From NCBI GenBank assembly GCA_030068075.1, contig CM057826.1, positions 59,865,312-59,929,311 on the forward strand: a stretch of DNA of 64,000 nucleotides, written 5' to 3'. The position numbers were made by a program, and so were the translations under genes. Positions 11,623 to 22,346 of the stretch are shown one piece after another. Source of the stretch: Paguma larvata. Its lineage: Eukaryota > Chordata > Mammalia > Carnivora > Viverridae. The first letter of the stretch is position 1. Each line of letters begins with the position of its first letter. Below the pieces are notes generated by a model. That model was not told the DNA's origin, searched no databases, and saw only the letters and a program-made list of their open reading frames with translations.

Positions 11623-12339
11623 GAAATTTTCTTCGAGTCAACGGTATTTTATACACTTAGGATCGAACGGTGCAATGCAAGTGACAGAAACCCAGCTCGA
11701 TCTAGTTTAAGAAAGAGAGGGGGGGCCCAATATATTCAGTTACAACACTGAAAACTGCAGAGATGAAGGCTTCAGGCACGGCTGTCTCAGGGTGCTCACG
11801 TGGTGTTGGCGGAGATCTGCCCTCTCCATCTCCCGGTTCCTCCTTTCCCTGTACCGCCTTGAATCTCAGGCAGGCTCCTTCTACCCCGCGGCAGGACAGC
11901 CCGCAGCAAGCCCCAATCCCCTTCCGTGGGAAGAGGCCGGACTCCAACTCAGACTGAACCCCAGTGAAGCCAGAGCTGAGAGCTGCGAGTCAGGAACGGC
12001 GCTTTGCATCTAGACTACAAAGCGATGGCTCAACGTGCCGCTTCGTTCGGCCTCTGCGGTGTTTTCATGGATTTATTCTTAAATTTTAATTAATTCATTA
12101 GCACGGGGTTTTTAAGACTTGCCCTCGGTCGCCAATATGTGAAAATCAGATTTCATGTTAAATTCCTATTTCCCGCTTTTGACAGTCTCGGAGCCCTCAT
12201 CCCCGGAAGGGAGCACGCTCACTGACAGCTCTCCCGGCCCGTCTGGGTGTGCGGTTTCCAGGGCACTGCAGTCCACCCCCCCCTCCTCCTTGTCTCCTGT
12301 CTGGGTTCCGCTTTCCTCGTGGAGAGTACGAGCCGTGGG
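11623..12339. other. intergenic sequence with old repeat, no gene seen
   Basis: 11655-11960 resembles a diverged old interspersed repeat, with a GCAAGTGACAGAAACCC opening followed by a 'GGCTTCAGGCACGGCTG' segment. I cannot name its family. The remainder shows nothing recognisable. Confidence 0.4.
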
Positions 12340-12545
12340 AAGAGTAGTGAGCGGCACGGACTGGAGTCAGAGTGTCTGGGCTTGAATTTCACCTACTGGC
12401 TGAGCATCTCAGACCAGCTAGCTCGCCGTTTTCTGCCTCAGTTCCCAAATCCGTGAAATGGGGACAAGAACAGGGCCTATCTCGTGAGGCTGTTTTGGGG
12501 GGCTTAAATGAGCACATGTATAAAAAGTGCCTGGTGCACTGACCA
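12340..12545 (-). repeat. MIR SINE (reverse)
   Basis: Reverse MIR signature: GGACTGGAGTCAGAGTGTC, GCCTCAGTTCCCAAATCC, GTGAAATGGGGAC and CTTAAATGAGCACATG, ending with a GTGCCTGGTGC segment. Confidence 0.88.
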
Positions 12546-13090
12546 CATTTTAGACAAGTGAACTCTTCCTAAACTTGTCTCCTGGCTACAAATATTTGCA
12601 ATTTTTTTGGACTGCCGCTTTCCCCTTACAGTGACAAGCATTTTTCCTTCTCGAATTGCGAAGCTGTCTTCCTCCAAGCCCATAGAAGAGTTTGCAGAGA
12701 GGGTTATGAGCTTGCCTAAGATGTTGGTCGAAGCCAAGCAAACAGAAGAAGGAGGCTGGTGGGACCCTCCCGCCGTGGCCGTGCCTCGGAAGGCCGCCGC
12801 CTCCGGCCGGGAGCCTGCGGTGACCCGGGGAACCGCTGAGCAGGCTGTCACTCGGCGTCCCCAACACCCCGGCCTGTCAGGCGGAGACCGGCCCCTTCTG
12901 CTCAACACCAGGCACCTTCAGACCCCGGCGCGGGGAGGCCCCGCTCTGGACAGGCTCAGAGGACAGAGGCAGAACTTCGAGCCCTTTTGGATGGCAGCTG
13001 GGATTCAAGCTGTCAACCGGCGGCGAGTCGACAGCGTCGGGGCCGCGGGGACCGGGCGGCCGCGCAGAAGGGCAGGAGGTGATACTACGC
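12546..13090. other. GC-rich single-copy sequence left of the motif cluster
   Basis: A 172-codon open frame spans 12607-13125 on plus, but overlapping frames are also open on the other strand. That is typical of GC-rich noncoding DNA. No protein family is recognised and no gene is called. Confidence 0.4.
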
Positions 13091-13280
13091 AGGTCTCCCG
13101 CCCCTACGCCTTCTTCTATTTATAATTCCCCTTGATAATAGGGCGCCGTCATCCCCCGGCAGGCCACTAATTGCTCTGGAGCGAAGGGATGACAGCCTAA
13201 TTATTCACTTCACAAAAATTAAAGTTGGGCCGTGTCAACAAAGTCCATTCGCTGTCACCCAGATGCTGTTCGTCGCCCTT
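13091..13280 (+). promoter_or_regulatory. candidate distal enhancer (transcription-factor motif cluster)
   Basis: A short AT-rich island between GC-rich flanks, with no repeat signature, packs several developmental motifs. They are a MEF2 match CTATTTATAA (13116-13125), GATA TGATAA (13133-13138), and homeodomain cores TAATTG (13168-13173) and TAATTATT (13198-13205). There are also paired MEIS/TGIF-type TGACAG (13190-13195) and CTGTCA (13252-13257), and a SOX/TCF-like AACAAAG (13237-13243). The clustering is seen directly; enhancer function is inferred. From human synteny this intergenic side faces NKX2-5, so a cardiac or mesenchymal role is possible but untested. Confidence 0.4.
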
Positions 13281-13627
13281 CACTGGGGCAAAGGGCAGTC
13301 AGGAAAAAAAAAAAAAAAAAGAAATCCCCAGGCCCGGCCTGGTTCCAGCTCGAGCGGACTTTGATTTTTCTGGCCTCAAATTATCTCTGGGAGGTTCTGT
13401 TCCTAGGAGACCGAAGGCCCCTTCCTCTGGGCCATAAACCGCGGTCGGCCGGTCGCTGCTTCCCGGACGGGAGGCGACATTTGGGGTCCTGGAAGTAAGG
13501 CATCTGAGAGGCAGAAGGACCCCAGGGAGATTAAAAACAGGCAACTCCTGGGCCCGGTTCCGCCCACGGGTCTGTCTTATTTGGCTTGCGGAGTGTTTAA
13601 AACCCTAAAAAAAAAAAAAAAAAAAAA

Positions 13628-14090
13628 AAGTCTGAGATGACATTCACGTTACATAAAATTAACCATTTTGTCCGTTTCGGTGGCATCTAATCCATTCGCA
13701 GTGTGGCACAACCTCCGTCTCGTTCCAGACAACGGCCATCGCCCCAGAAGGCTCCCCCAGTCCCTCCCCGTCCTCCCCTCCTGCCAGACCCCGGCAACTG
13801 CCATCTGCTTTTTACCCATAAATGGAATCATTTAATGGGTGGCCTTTCGTGAGTGGTGTCTTTCACTCGAGGTCGGTCCGCGGTGCAGTGCGCGTCCGTA
13901 CTTTATTCCTGGCCAGGCTGAATGATTTCGGAAAGCTCCCGAATTAGTTTATAACGGCCTCGTTGAGATATGCTCCACGCACCACCCAGCTCACCTCCCG
14001 AAGGCCACGGCTCTGTGCGTTTCACGGCGTGTGCGACCGTCAGCACGGGTCAATTAGCTTTCGACGCTGAAACATCAGGAGACTCACAGA
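13628..14090 (-). mobile_element. diverged L1 3'-end fragments
   Basis: The plus strand matches the antisense L1 3' region in outline: GAGATGACATTCACGTTAC, ACCATTTTGTCC, CCCATAAATGGAATCATTTAA and TGGCCTTTCGTGAGTGG. A second partial copy begins near 13964 (GTTGAGATATGCTCCACGC). Both are rich in CpG compared with the copy at 1681-2115. Confidence 0.6.
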
Positions 14091-15029
14091 GTGCCCTGGA
14101 AAGCCACCGAGCCCCACGTCACAACACGGTACCGTGGCCCGGCCCTCGAGATGGGACTTGTGTTTATGGGTCGCGTGACTCCCTGTGGCGCGGAACCGGC
14201 CACTTCCCTCCTTTGCCAGCGGCCCGGTCCTGGAGGCGCGTGTGAGCGGGGGAGCCTGTCCAACGCCCTGCGTGGACCCGTGAGGACACTAAGCCCCAGC
14301 CAGGCCATGCTGAGGTCATGTGAGATGGGCTGCAAGTTAGAATGAAGGCTTTCCACCTGCCAGCCCCACACCCCCTCCACTGCGGCGTGGCTCTCGCCAC
14401 AGGTGTTGAAGCTAACCGTCAGAATCTGCGTCTTAAGGGAGGGGTGACCCCATGTTTGTGACAGCCGTGCACCGTGTGGTTTGATTAATGTGTGTGTCGG
14501 GGAGGTCTGCCAATGCTACCTTCCTTTGGTAACTATACTCCGAGCTTCTTTGGGGGAAACACCCCAAATAATCACATGGTTTGGGTGGGGGCAGGCCCTG
14601 AGCACCCCCGTCTTAGGGAAGTGCTGGTAAATTCTCAAGCCTGACAGTCAGATGCTGTCCAGATCAGGGCTGAGGAACTTCTGTTGGTTTCCTGGAAAAG
14701 AGAAGCTCCTTCCCTGGTAAGGGCCCCGGGATGGTGAGTGGAGGCCTGCTGAGGATTATGTCACCGCCGTGTGGAAAAAGCCTGCCTGAGACCTGAGCCA
14801 GTGTAGGGGGAAAAAAGAACAGTGAGATGGCGAAAGCGGATCTGTAGTAACAATTGAGCACCTTGATACAGCCGTGCCTGAAACCCTATCTTTTCAGTTT
14901 TCAGTGTGGTAACTTAATAAATTTTGCCGCTTTTTTTTCTTAAACTAGATTGAGTTGGGCGTCTGTCACTTGCATTGGGCCACTGAATCCTAAGTGTATG
15001 AAACACTATTCACTCAAAGAATCTTATGA
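14091..15029. other. intergenic sequence, no gene seen
   Basis: No gene is visible. 14935-14995 (AACTAGATTGAGTTGGGCG, then GTCTGTCACTTGC) resembles a common old mammalian repeat 3' end. Confidence 0.45.
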
Positions 15030-15235
15030 GCCCTTACCCCATATCAGTGCTTTCACGTACGTGATCTCATTTATGTGAAAACTGTGACATAGGTAGCTAT
15101 AATTGTTTCTGGTTTACGGAGGACAGGATGGCAGGGCTAGGGAGGTGACTTACCCAGAAGTACTCAGACTGTGAGTGGGTGACCTGGGCTTTTAACCTCA
15201 TGTCCAAAGCCAGTTCTCACACCACAGCGCCCCAG
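15030..15235 (+). repeat. MIR SINE
   Basis: Diverged MIR order is visible: ATCAGTGCTTTCACGTACG, TGATCTCATTTATGTG, a GGTTTACGGAGGACAGG segment, and GACTTACCCAGAAGTAC. Confidence 0.7.
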
Positions 15236-15481
15236 TGCATGTCGGGAAATGTTTTCCATTTTCCAAAGAGCCTAAACACATTTTCTGCCTCCAGCTCCAT
15301 GATAAACTGTGAAAAAGTCGGAGTATGTAGAAAGTATATGAAAAATTCTACCGCTCACAAACGGCCCTCTTGAACATTTTAAAGTCCACGTCCACGATTT
15401 TGTAACATATGAAAGTTTAGGTAGAAAGAAAAAAAGGCCAGCCGGTATGTACAATTTCACATTTGCCTTTATCATTTAAAA

Positions 15482-15489
15482 TGACGTCA
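15482..15489 (+). promoter_or_regulatory. perfect CRE/ATF palindrome TGACGTCA
   Basis: The consensus cAMP-response element, TGACGTCA, sits in the longer palindrome ATGACGTCAT at 15481-15490. CREB/ATF-family binding is established for this motif. Its use here is unknown, because there is no adjacent promoter or gene. Confidence 0.35.
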
Positions 15490-17235
15490 TAAGAAGGAAG
15501 ACCGGTTTCCTTGTGTTTCCTCTCGAGTCAGAGGAAAGAGGCAGCTTGCCAAAGCTGTGGCGTAGACCTGGGACTGACCCGCCACTGGCCTGCGGCACAG
15601 AGCCCGGTGGGCACACCTCTGTGGCCAGGCGGCCCCTTCCCCGCCCGGCGCCTGGCGGACCAGCGGGACTCCCCTGCAGGGTCGGCGTCCCCAGGTCTGT
15701 ACTGGACTCTGCCCAGCAGCCGCCAGAACCACCGGCAACCACAGGGAAGGAAGGGACGGCTTCCGTGTCCGTTTCCTACGCGGGCGGGGCGTGTCGTAGT
15801 GGAGTCGGTGTAACTGTGAGTCGCAGGTGGAGGTGGCGCAGGCTGTGCTGGAAGCTCTGGTTTTGCTCCCGGTGTGACATGCCGGTCACCTCCAGACCTA
15901 GGAGGCGCCGAGGCTTCCTCCGTTGGCCCGCTTGATCGAAAACACGCTGTGCTCTTAACGGCCGCCAGGTGGCGCCATGGAATAGGAAACGAATTCACAG
16001 CTCAAGCTACCGGAGGAGACCCGAAGGCAGAGGGAGAGGAGATCCTTTCAGAGAAAGAAGCAAGCTGGACACGTACAGCTACTGAGTGTGCACCATGCAG
16101 GGCGAGGAGGGAAGGTGAGATTCCAGACGAAAGTAGAAGCACAGCGGGGAAGAAAGATACAACGGTAATGAATCCATTAACATGTCATTGGAAGCTAACA
16201 GGAGAGGCCGCTAATGTAGAAGGAATTCCCGTGGGCTGTGGGGTCACACAGACTGGGCATGGACCCACGTTCAGGGACCCTACTGGCGCGATCATAGCAA
16301 GTCACTCTGTTTCTGAGCCAGAGTTTCTTCATCTGTAAAAGGTACCGAGCTCTTAAGGCTGTGCTGTCCTGAGCCTACCTCTGGGCTACAGGGCAGGTGA
16401 GAAAAGGAGGAAGGGGAGGGAGGGGCTTGCCTGGATGGCTCCCATTGCCTGTTGGGAAGGTGTGATTGGCTCAAGGTTCTCTATGGTGTTTCAGTGTTCT
16501 GTGTGCTCACCCGGGGCTAGCTAGGATGGTGTCATTTTTCACATAAGGCCTGTCCTGCTACCTTATGCATAGAAAGTGCCCAGTTGTGTATTTAATCGAA
16601 TCAGTTGAATGAATGTACACTACAGAACATGACTGTAGGTTTCAAGCTATGATGTGGACAGTGGATATTGGCTATCAGATAAAATAAAGGGGTTTAGGAA
16701 GGCTTCTTGGAGCAAGTGGGGCTTAGAAACAGGGGAGGGTTGGATAGGGAGATGGGAATCCCAGCGTCCTGGGCTAGGGGGCAGCATGAGCAAAGGCCCT
16801 GAGGTGGGAGTGGGGGAATGGAAGTGGTGCCGGAGGGAGCTGCCTGGCTGGTGCTGGGAGAAGAGTGAGGAGCTGGAGCAGCTGGGAGGGAGGCAGCCCA
16901 AAGAGCCCAGCTGTGAGGTGCTTGGATTTGGCCTGGCAGGTGCAGGTCATTGGGTGGCTAGTGCTGACTGGGTGAGTGCTAAATAGGTCTGTGTAAACGG
17001 CAGGGCTCTGGGACCAGGAACAAGCTGGCAGGTAGATGTGTGCTTGGTCCCAGGCAGCTCCCGGATCCCGGCTGTGGAGACTCTAATTCGGAGATTTGTT
17101 GTGAGGACTTCAGTGTTGCTGGGACAAGCGGTCACTGGACTGTACTTGGAAGAAAATGTTGGACTTTATCTGTGTGATTGATAAAAGTAACGCGCCCCAC
17201 CGCTCCCGACTTGGTCGGATCTCCTGAGAAGGGGA
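15490..17235. other. intergenic GC-rich sequence, no gene seen
   Basis: 15560-15970 is CpG-rich with long overlapping frames on both strands, none recognisable. 16225-16370 carries a reverse MIR signature (TCTTCATCTGTAAAAGG). 16680-17000 resembles an L2-class segment (GCAAAGGCCCTGAGGTGG). No gene is called. Confidence 0.45.
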
Positions 17236-17650
17236 ACCCGATTTATTGTGCACCTATTTCGTGCCAGGAGTACATAATCTTATTTAACCCTTAATTGTGT
17301 GTGTGTTTATTTAGTTTTGAGACCGAGAGTCAGAGCATGAGTGGGGGAGGCGCAGAGAGAGAGGGAGGGACAGAATCCGAAGCAGGCTCCAGGCTCTGAG
17401 CCATCAGCACAGAGCCCGACTTGGGGCTCAAACTCACAGGCCGTGAGATCATGACCTGAGCCAAAGTCGGATGCTCAACCGACTGAGCCGCCCAGGTGCC
17501 CCTTATTTAACCCTTTTCAAGCCCTGAGAGATAGGTATTATTCACCTCCATTTTATAGCTGAAATGGAGCTCAGAGAAGGTAAAGCGACTTGCCTAAAGT
17601 CACACAGCTAGTAAGCGGCAGTGACCCAGGCCTGCCTGTTCCAGAGGCTT
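17236..17650 (+). repeat. MIR SINE split by a younger SINE
   Basis: MIR sequence runs from GATTTATTGTGCACC to 17292, is interrupted by the SINEC copy at 17293-17501, and resumes at 17502. It then continues through GGTATTATTCACCTCC and AAGTCACACAGCTAGTAAG. The interruption gives a clear age order. Confidence 0.9.
17293..17501 (-). mobile_element. SINEC_Fc-type SINE inserted in a MIR
   Basis: This minus-strand copy has tail, (GA)n, core and head. The exact 14-base target duplication CTTATTTAACCCTT flanks it at 17279-17292 and 17502-17515, and both copies belong to the host MIR. Confidence 0.96.
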
Positions 17651-17703
17651 CTTGTATCATTATAATAACGATTTTGATCATATACACACGGTAATGATTT
17701 TTG

Positions 17704-17730
17704 TGCACACACACACACACATACACACAG
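17704..17730 (+). repeat. (CA)n microsatellite
   Basis: A short CACACA run followed by an interrupted ATACACACAG. It sits beside an old L1 3'-end trace (17745-17850, AAGATATAATTCACACAC). Confidence 0.85.
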
Positions 17731-17899
17731 TGATCTTTTAATAAGCTCTTTAAGATATAATTCACACACTGTGGAATTCATCCATTTGCAGTCTACAGTT
17801 CTTCCATGACAATGTATATGTGCGTAGTATTGTTTCCAAAAGTGCTTCCCCATCTAGATATTTTTAGTGACAGCTCTATTTGATATTTACCTAGTAGCT

Positions 17900-18089
17900 T
17901 AAAATTTTTTTGATGTTTATTTATTTTTGAGAGAGAGAGAAAGAGAGAGGCAGACACAGAATCCGAGAAGCAGGCTCCAGACTCCGAGCCGTCAGCACAG
18001 AGCCCGACGCGGGGCTCAAACCCACAAACGTGAGATCATGACCTGAGCCGAAGTCGGGGGCTTAACCGACTGAGCCCCCCAGGCGCCCC
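17900..18089 (-). mobile_element. SINEC_Fc-type SINE
   Basis: This minus-strand copy has GTTTATTTATTTTTGAGAG, core GCACAGAGCCCGACGCGG and head CTGAGCCCCCCAGGCGCC. A short CTAGTAG repeat on both sides may be the target duplication. Confidence 0.93.
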
Positions 18090-18147
18090 CATCTAGTAGT
18101 GGACAATGCACAACATTCTTTGGCTCGTTCTCTCTCTAATCTGTTTT

Positions 18148-18369
18148 TTTTTAATAATTTTTTTAACGTTTATTTAGTTTTGAGAGACATAGAGATGGAG
18201 CGTGAGCAGGGGAAGGGCAGAGAGAGAGGGAGACACAGATTCTGAAGCAGGCTCCAAGCTCTGATGAGCCATCAGCACAGAGCCTGATGTGGGGCTCGAA
18301 CCCACAGACCGTGAGATCATGACCTGAGCTGAAGTCGGCCACTTAACCGACTGAGCCACCCAGGCGCCC
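18148..18369 (-). mobile_element. SINEC_Fc-type SINE with exact target duplication
   Basis: A full minus-strand copy. The 14-base repeat CTCTAATCTGTTTT occurs at 18134-18147 and 18370-18383, exact on both sides. Confidence 0.96.
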
Positions 18370-18427
18370 CTCTAATCTGTTTTCAATCGTCTGCTACCCT
18401 GTGAGCAAATAAGGCAGTTAAAAAAAA

Positions 18428-18500
18428 ATCGTCACCCTCATTTTACAGATAAGGAAACGGAGGCGCAGAGAGCTTGTGGCTGGTCTAGGAGGCAGCGGAC
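18428..18500 (+). repeat. MIR SINE fragment
   Basis: The central MIR motif is present: CTCATTTTACAGATAAGG, then AAACGGAGGCGCAGAGAG. Confidence 0.8.
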
Positions 18501-20769
18501 TAGCGAGGGGAGGGACGAGAAGGAGCCCAGGTTGGGCAGCGGCCGTCCCGCGATGACAGGCAGGGGCAGGCTGCGGTTCCCGTTGCCGCTGGAGGCCCGG
18601 CGCCGTCTGGAGTTCTCCGGGTGCGTGCGCTGGCTGACGGGCAAGAACGCCTGAAGCCTGGGGCCCAGAAGGCACCCCGGGGCGAAGGGAGAGGGACTCG
18701 CCTCCTGTTGCATCCGTTAGGCTGCCTTTGGCTGCAAGTAACAGGACCACCCACCAACAGTGGCTTGAGCTACAGAAAATTTAATGATCTCACGGACAGG
18801 GGGCCTGGAGAAGGCAGTTCTAAGTCTGGCTCGGTAGCCCTACCGTGGCCTCGGAGCTCACGGCCTTGACGTCTGTCCTCCAGGTCCCTAGATGACCGCT
18901 GCTGCTCCGGGCCACGCACCCTCACGCAGAGCGGGACGCCCAAGAGGACATTTCCCACAGCGCTCGGTGTTTGTTGGTCAGCAATCTCCGAAAATCTTGG
19001 CAGCCTTCTTGCACCTCATTGGCGGGAGCTGGGTCACACGGCCGTTCCTGGACGTTCCCTGGCAGAGAGGAGCAGGATGGCCAAGGCTGGCTCAGACGAA
19101 GCATCCGGTATCTGCTGCGTCGAGGAGAGAGAGTCTGGCTTTACTTAGCAAGGGGCCGGAACCATGTCCGCGTTTGTTCTCGAGGAACAAAGGCGGGTAG
19201 GCTGGGGGGTGACGCAGAGGAACGTTCGTGGCGTAGGAGACCACTGGCGTCTCCCTCGGTTGCGGTGGGGCTGGGTCTAGCCTGGCTCCCCTTGGGCAGG
19301 GGAGGGGACCGCTGTGCAGGTGTGTACCTGTGATATGGCGGGCCCACCTAGGAGTGAGGGCCTGGGTGGCTCCTGACTCAGCTCCCGGCAGGAGGGCACA
19401 GGCGGGAGGGGCCAGGTTAGGGTGGAGGCTGCCAAGGTGAAAGAGGTGAGGGTTGGAGGAGCGCATCCCCAGGGGTGTGGCATCAGGCCGCCCAGGCTGC
19501 TCACTGCACAAGCCGAGGGGCCGCGGCTTGCACAGATCGTGGCACCATCTGGAAGGCCTGAGGCAACCGCGCATGCTGTGTGCAGCGAGCGGACACAGCG
19601 CATGGGGTTGGGGCGGTGGGGACACTTGGGGCGCTGTATTCTCCATCTCTCCACCTTATTCTGCCCACCTTGTCCCCCCTCCCTGCCTCTCGGTCACCTT
19701 GCCCTGCACCTCTGTCTTCCTGCCGTTCTCTTCCACTCCCTGGAGCCACGACTCCCCTTTCTGGTCACCTGTGCCCCGGAGGCAAGACTCCGCTGCTGGA
19801 ACCTGGAACCCAGGCCTACTGGTGTGAAGGTGGGGACAGTGTTCGGTCCTCCCTGAATCTTCTCCATCTGCCCCCGCACTCATGGCTCTGGGCAGCCTCT
19901 CTCTCACCTCCTGTTCCTCCCGGCCTCTGCGCTGGGGGTCCGGCTTCGTTCTAAGGTCCGCTGAGTCGAAAGCTCAGGGAGAGAGAGGGCGCCGGTGGGT
20001 CAGTGGATGGGGGCGGGGCGCCGACCCCATGCTGCCCACGTGAGCTCCCTCCCCTCGCCTGCTGTACCGCTCTCTCCATCCCGGGTCCTGGGCTGTCCTC
20101 TCCGCTTCTCCAGCTGCCCTGCAAACGGGCCCTCCTGTTTCCGGGCACGCGGGGAGAGGCAGGTGGAGGGGCTCGGGGGAGGAGCCACGCACATTCCTTT
20201 TCGGGGCTTCTTGCTTGGGACTGCAGACCAGTGAGGTCATCTTTACATGGGAAGAACGACACCCCACCGCCGCGAACACTACGCGACACCCCAACGCCGT
20301 GCCCCTTGGTCGTCCGCGAGCCCCCTCGGGAAATTCGGGGAGCGATCCGCGCCAGAGGACAGCAGCAGCAGCGCGGTCCCCACCACGGCAGACCCGAGCA
20401 GCGCCTGGAAGACGGTCCCCCCGGGGGGCACGCGCTCCTCGGATCGGACGCCAGCGTTGGCACGTCAGTCTGTTCCTGGAGCTGCTGTCTGATGCTAGCC
20501 TTTTCCACTTCCTTGTCTGGCTTTTAACATCCGTTTTTGTATTGCCCACCGGTGGAGGGCAGATGTCTGGGCGGTCTTGCAAAGAAGGTGCCCAGGACAC
20601 GAGAAAGTAGCAAGATGGGAATGATGGCAGAATGCTAAAGGGATGTTAAAGGAACGATAAAACTGACTTTTAAGTTGTGAGGTGCCTCTCTTGAATCTGG
20701 ATTTTGAAATATTTCGCTGGAGACCTCTTTTCACCCCTGAACCTACTACTACTGACGACAACATCAGTA
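18501..20769. other. GC-rich intergenic sequence, no gene seen
   Basis: Many frames of 120-208 codons are open here on both strands, the longest on minus at 19974-20600. They overlap heavily, are low-complexity Pro/Arg/Gly-rich and match no family. This is the usual shadow of high GC content. 18715-19080 looks like an old repeat (GGCTGCAAGTAACAGGACC). 20270-20500 is especially CpG-rich. Confidence 0.45.
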
Positions 20770-20985
20770 ATAGCAGCTGCCTTGACTGAGGGATTTTTAT
20801 GTGCTGGTTGCTGAGTTCATTTAATTGAACAAAGCAGCTATTATTATCACCATTTTACAGATGGCAGGACTGAGGCCCAGAAAGGGGAAATGACTCCCTC
20901 AAAGTCATATACGTGTTAGGACTTGGAGGCAGTATTTGAACTCAGCCAAGGTGGCTCTAAAAGGTAGGTCCAGAACTCGGCTGCA
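20770..20985 (+). repeat. MIR SINE, nearly full length
   Basis: MIR signatures: CTATTATTATCACCATTTTA, CAGATGGCAGGACTGAGGC and TGACTCCCTCAAAGTCATA. Confidence 0.88.
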
Positions 20986-21096
20986 CTGCCCTCTCCCGGC
21001 GCGCTGTAGCGAGGAATTCCAACTCCGCGAAGGTCAGAAGCGCAGGAGGCCTACCGCCAGGGTGGACCCGGTGAGGACGAGGTAGTGGGCTTTTAA

Positions 21097-21525
21097 TTTT
21101 TTTATTTAAGAAAATTTTACAAATTTATTTGAGAGAGAGCGAGTGGGGGAGGGGGCGAGGGGAGAGAAATAGACTTTTTTTTTAATGTTTTTATTTTATT
21201 TTTGAGAGACATAGAGATAGAGCTTGAGCATGGGAAGGGGCAGAGAGAGAGAGGGAGACACAGAAGCTGAAGCAGGCTCCAGGCCCTGAGACATCAGCAC
21301 AGAGCCCGACGCGGGGCTCGAACTCACAGACCATGAGATCATGACCTGAGCTGAAGTCGGCCGCTTAACTGACTGAGCCACCCAGGCGCCCCAGAAATAG
21401 ACTCTTAAGCAGGCTCCGTGCTCAACGAGAATTGTGACACAGGGCTGGAGCCCATGACCCTGGCGTGTGACCAGAGCCAAAACCGAGAGTCAGATGCTCG
21501 ACTAAGCGAGCCACCCTGGCGCCCC
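21097..21525 (-). mobile_element. SINEC-type SINE interrupted by a second SINE (outer copy)
   Basis: The outer copy comprises 21097-21175 (tail and GA region) and 21404-21525 (core and head), split by the inner SINE. Its own target duplication, an 18-base GAGGTAGTGG-type repeat with one mismatch, lies at 21079-21096 and 21526-21543. Confidence 0.93.
21176..21392 (-). mobile_element. SINEC_Fc-type SINE nested inside another SINE (inner copy)
   Basis: This well-preserved minus-strand copy is flanked by the exact repeat AGAAATAGACT at 21165-21175 and 21393-21403, both inside the outer SINE. It is therefore younger than its host element. Confidence 0.96.
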
Positions 21526-21543
21526 GAGGTAGTGGTCTTTTAA

Positions 21544-22334
21544 GAGTTGCCCCCGGGGCTCTAGGCTGGGTGTTCTTGCTCTGGGTGGGTCCTGTGGTTG
21601 GTGAGTGGAGCAGTGGGGGAGCCCAGAAGCTTCTCCAGGCCAACGGCTCTCACTTGCCTTCTCTGCTGTATCTTGCTCCCACCTGGGGCCCCGGCGCAGG
21701 TCCAAGGGGACGGGTGCTTATTCCAACTTTCCAAACTAGGAGATGAGACTTGCTCAGAGTCCCGCAACCCAGAAATGACAGGAACCCGGAGTCATCTGTC
21801 ACACCTGCTCTCCCGCGGACCCTCTGGTAGAGCACCTCTCCCCTGCTCAGCTTGCTCTGACTGGACTTGGGAAGGTCTGCAGGGAGGTTCTCAGAGAAAA
21901 GAATCTCGTGAGGAGGCAAGAAGAGGGACGGAAGGACCCGAGAGGTTTTTGGGACGGCCTCCCGAAACTGCTCTTTCTTCCTTGTGACTGCTCCGCGCTG
22001 GATTCCCACCCACGTCTGGGCCCTGATTGCTGTCATCGTGTGGCCCTTTCCAGGAACAGTGGGTGGAGTTATCCTGATGTTTTTCTGAATTCAAAGAATT
22101 TCTCCAGCCTCCTAGGATTCAGGGATGGCCTAGACTTGGCCCGAGAGCTGCCGGGCTGTGTTTCACCAGCCTTTAGTGAGGGTCAGATTCCGAAGGTCAC
22201 TTCTCTGTCCCTTCCCTCTGCTTCCCTTTCCTGTTCCCACCCTCTTCGCCGGCAGTCCCAACCCCATTCCCACTCGGATGCTTCCAAGCCAGAGATGTGT
22301 GTTTGGAGGCTCTGCATTTGGCTTTCCTGGTGGC
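21544..22334. other. intergenic sequence, no gene seen
   Basis: No gene or RNA is recognised. 21715-21800 weakly resembles a MIR centre (AAACTAGGAGATGAGAC). Confidence 0.45.
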
Positions 22335-22346
22335 CCTGTGGTTCTT

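Noticed and set aside
12607..13125. 172-codon plus-strand frame left of the motif cluster
   Set aside because: A long minus-strand frame overlaps it, there is no family motif, and the composition is that of GC-rich noncoding DNA.
19974..20600. 208-codon minus-strand frame
   Set aside because: Pro/Arg/Gly-rich with several other overlapping open frames on both strands. Typical GC-driven shadow with no recognisable domain or splice context.
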